From Pseudofabraea citricarpa (Eukaryota > Ascomycota > Leotiomycetes > Helotiales > Dermateaceae): a stretch of DNA of 64,000 nt. This document shows, one piece after another, positions 62,516-64,000 of the stretch. Where the stretch lies: assembly GCA_029641185.1 (NCBI GenBank), contig JAPWGK010000022.1, positions 1 to 64,000 of the forward strand, given 5' to 3'. Both the position numbers and the translations under genes were made by a program. Every line of letters begins with the position of its first letter. Position 1 is the first letter of the stretch. The notes beneath the pieces were generated by a model. That model ran no database searches. It saw nothing but the letters and a program-made list of their open reading frames with translations, and had not been told where the DNA came from.

Positions 62516-64000
62516 TTAAGCTCGGCACATTCTACCATTCGCCGCCACGTTCCACGCATCACTGCCGACAGCAGTAACGGCATAGAACAGGTTATTCGCA
62601 TCGTACTTCTTCTTGATGCTCAACAGCTTGTTGTAGTTTGCACCAAAGAACTTCTCCTTGAATCCAGGCTGGCGGAAATCAGCCTCGTTCATGTACGTGC
62701 CGGAGTTGGGGGTGACGGCCTCGATCTGAGGAACGATCGAGTTGGTCATCTTGTTCTGCAGCGCGATCATGTCGTTCCATGGCGCTGTGAAGTTCCATGG
62801 TAAGGTCAGCGTGGCGTGTACAAGAGCAGTGCGCCATGCTGGGAGAACGGAGTTCGACACGCCTTTCGTGATGGCCGATGAAGAGACGTTGGTTCCGACT
62901 CCAATGAAGGTGACGCCGTCCTCGGTGATGTTTCTGTATGCTTTGGAAAGGGCCGGGAGGTTGTTGGCTACGTTATCACGGGAGATCAAACGTCCTCCGT
63001 ATTGAGCGATTCCGACATTGATGTTTCCGAACGGTAGAGGTCCGAAGTACGTATCGTAGTGCTCGTAGTAGGTTGCAGATGTGGTGGAAGTCAATGTGTA
63101 GGTGATGTTAAGAGACTCAAGAACTGTGGTGAAGTTGGAGAGGACAGCAACGGTCTGCTCAGCGGTCATTCCGTAAGCGGTAATGGGTGCGATCTGGAAG
63201 AAGGCGTTGGTGAAGTAGTAAACGACCATGGTACCAGCATCAACCATTGCTGGCAAGAGAGAGTGGAATTGGTCGATGGCTTGGTAGAAGATATCGGCAG
63301 TGGTAGCGGTAGGATAGAAGACCAACATGGCACCTCCGACAATGGTATCTGGGTGAGCCTTTGCCGTCATGGAAACAACGATACCGTAAGTTCCTCCTCC
63401 GCCTCCACTGAGAGCCCAGTAGAGATCGGGGTTTTCGGTACGCGATGCAGTGACGAGGCATCCGCTAGCAGTGACAACCTCGAACGACAAGGTGTTATCA
63501 GCACCAAGTCCGAAGTTGGTGCTGAGTGCTGAGTGACCACCACCTTGAGTATAACCTCCAGCGACACCAACAGTAGAGCATTCCCCTCCAACTGTGACGA
63601 GTCCCTGTGCCTTTGAGGCGCTGAGTGCCTCATATCCTTGGACACCAGCGCCAACTTTCATGGCCTTGCCTTGGTAATTGCTGTCGGACCAGTCCAAAAA
63701 CTCAATGTCTTTCAAGTAATGGGTCCAGACTGACAGGGCACCAGCACCGGTGGATTTGCCGAGGTAGCTGTCAAAGATTAGTTAAAGTGCCGATCCTTGC
63801 CAAAGTCAATGTCAACATACTCATGTCCGGTGTTTCTGATCACAAATCTAATGTTGTTCTTCTGCGCGAAATTGACGGCCGCAATAACGTCGTCAGAGCT
63901 GCTCACGTTGACAGCATAGTTCACGTAATTGCCAAGGGTGCAGGCCCTCGATTGTGGTTGCCAGGGGTCGCAGCTCTGGTTTGCGAAGAACGGAGCCATA
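62516..64000 (-). CDS. BBE-like FAD-linked oxidoreductase, N-terminus beyond the window
   Basis: Berberine-bridge-enzyme-type flavin oxidase, usually secreted and acting on sugars or secondary metabolites; substrate unknown. Minus-strand exons are >64000-63821 and 63767-62516, joined through a 53-bp intron (GTATGT…TTTGACAG) whose splice restores the NTGHDY block. 476 residues are visible. The FAD_binding_4 domain begins with TLGNYVNYAVNVSSSDDVIA; His in RNTGHDY and Cys in GGECSTVGVAGGY are at the two positions that carry FAD in bicovalent family members. The substrate-side region follows, and the C-terminal BBE block NNLFYAVTAVGSDAWN closes the protein. A Met at 63999 is inside the conserved N-terminal region, so the true start with its signal peptide is probably further right. 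It is convergent with the peroxidase, so the two are not in tandem. Confidence 0.9.

Noticed and set aside
47764..64000. Secondary-metabolite gene cluster (regulator, oxidase, peroxidase)
   Set aside because: No PKS, NRPS, terpene cyclase, P450 or transporter in the window; a Tfc3 housekeeping-type gene sits between the regulator and the oxidases.

Overview
This is genomic DNA of a filamentous ascomycete (Pezizomycotina). Genes are split by short introns of about 45-75 bp with GTRAGT-like donors and CTAAC/CTGAC branch sites. The families present are typical of that group: a Zn2Cys6 regulator, a choline sulfatase, an Egh16-like secreted protein, a class II heme peroxidase, a BBE-type flavin oxidase and a TFIIIC tau138 subunit. 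The window has two sharply different compartments.

Compartment 1 (1 to about 20,050) is extremely AT-rich and carries no intact gene. CpA/TpG dinucleotides are almost missing while CpG persists, and former coding frames are broken by TAA/TAG. This is the mark of repeat-induced point mutation (RIP). Despite the damage the layout can be read. (i) There are four copies of a ~301-bp LTR-like repeat (4169-4470 minus, 4471-4733 plus, 5782-6082 plus, 18979-19279 plus). (ii) Two inverted ~2.7-kb arms (1490-4168 and 6083-8755) each abut an LTR-like copy. (iii) A DDE-transposase-like relic lies between them (about 4734-5781). (iv) A Ty3/gypsy pol relic lies on the minus strand; reverse transcriptase and RNase H can still be recognised (about 12,075-13,250). 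The simplest reading is two tail-to-tail copies of a large LTR element, the right one spanning about 5782-19279. The first 1.49 kb looks like a noisy second version of sequence already present, probably an unpolished contig end.

Compartment 2 (about 20,050-64,000) has ordinary base composition. In order it holds: a multi-module CBM-like protein at the heterochromatin edge (+); choline sulfatase (-); an Egh16-like secreted protein (-); a 4.8-kb gene-poor spacer; a 1483-aa conserved protein of unknown function (+); a decayed gene (+); a microsatellite-rich spacer; a small hypothetical gene (-); a 5-kb gene-poor spacer; a Zn2Cys6 regulator (+); a 2580-aa TFIIIC tau138/Tfc3-like protein with AT-hooks (+); a class II peroxidase (+); and a BBE-like FAD oxidase that runs off the right edge (-).

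The genes do not form one pathway. Several encode predicted secreted or nutrient-scavenging functions (CBM-like protein, Egh16-like protein, peroxidase, FAD oxidase, choline sulfatase), as expected for a plant- or litter-associated fungus. Tfc3 and the 1483-aa protein are probably core cellular genes. No rRNA, tRNA or CRISPR array was seen.
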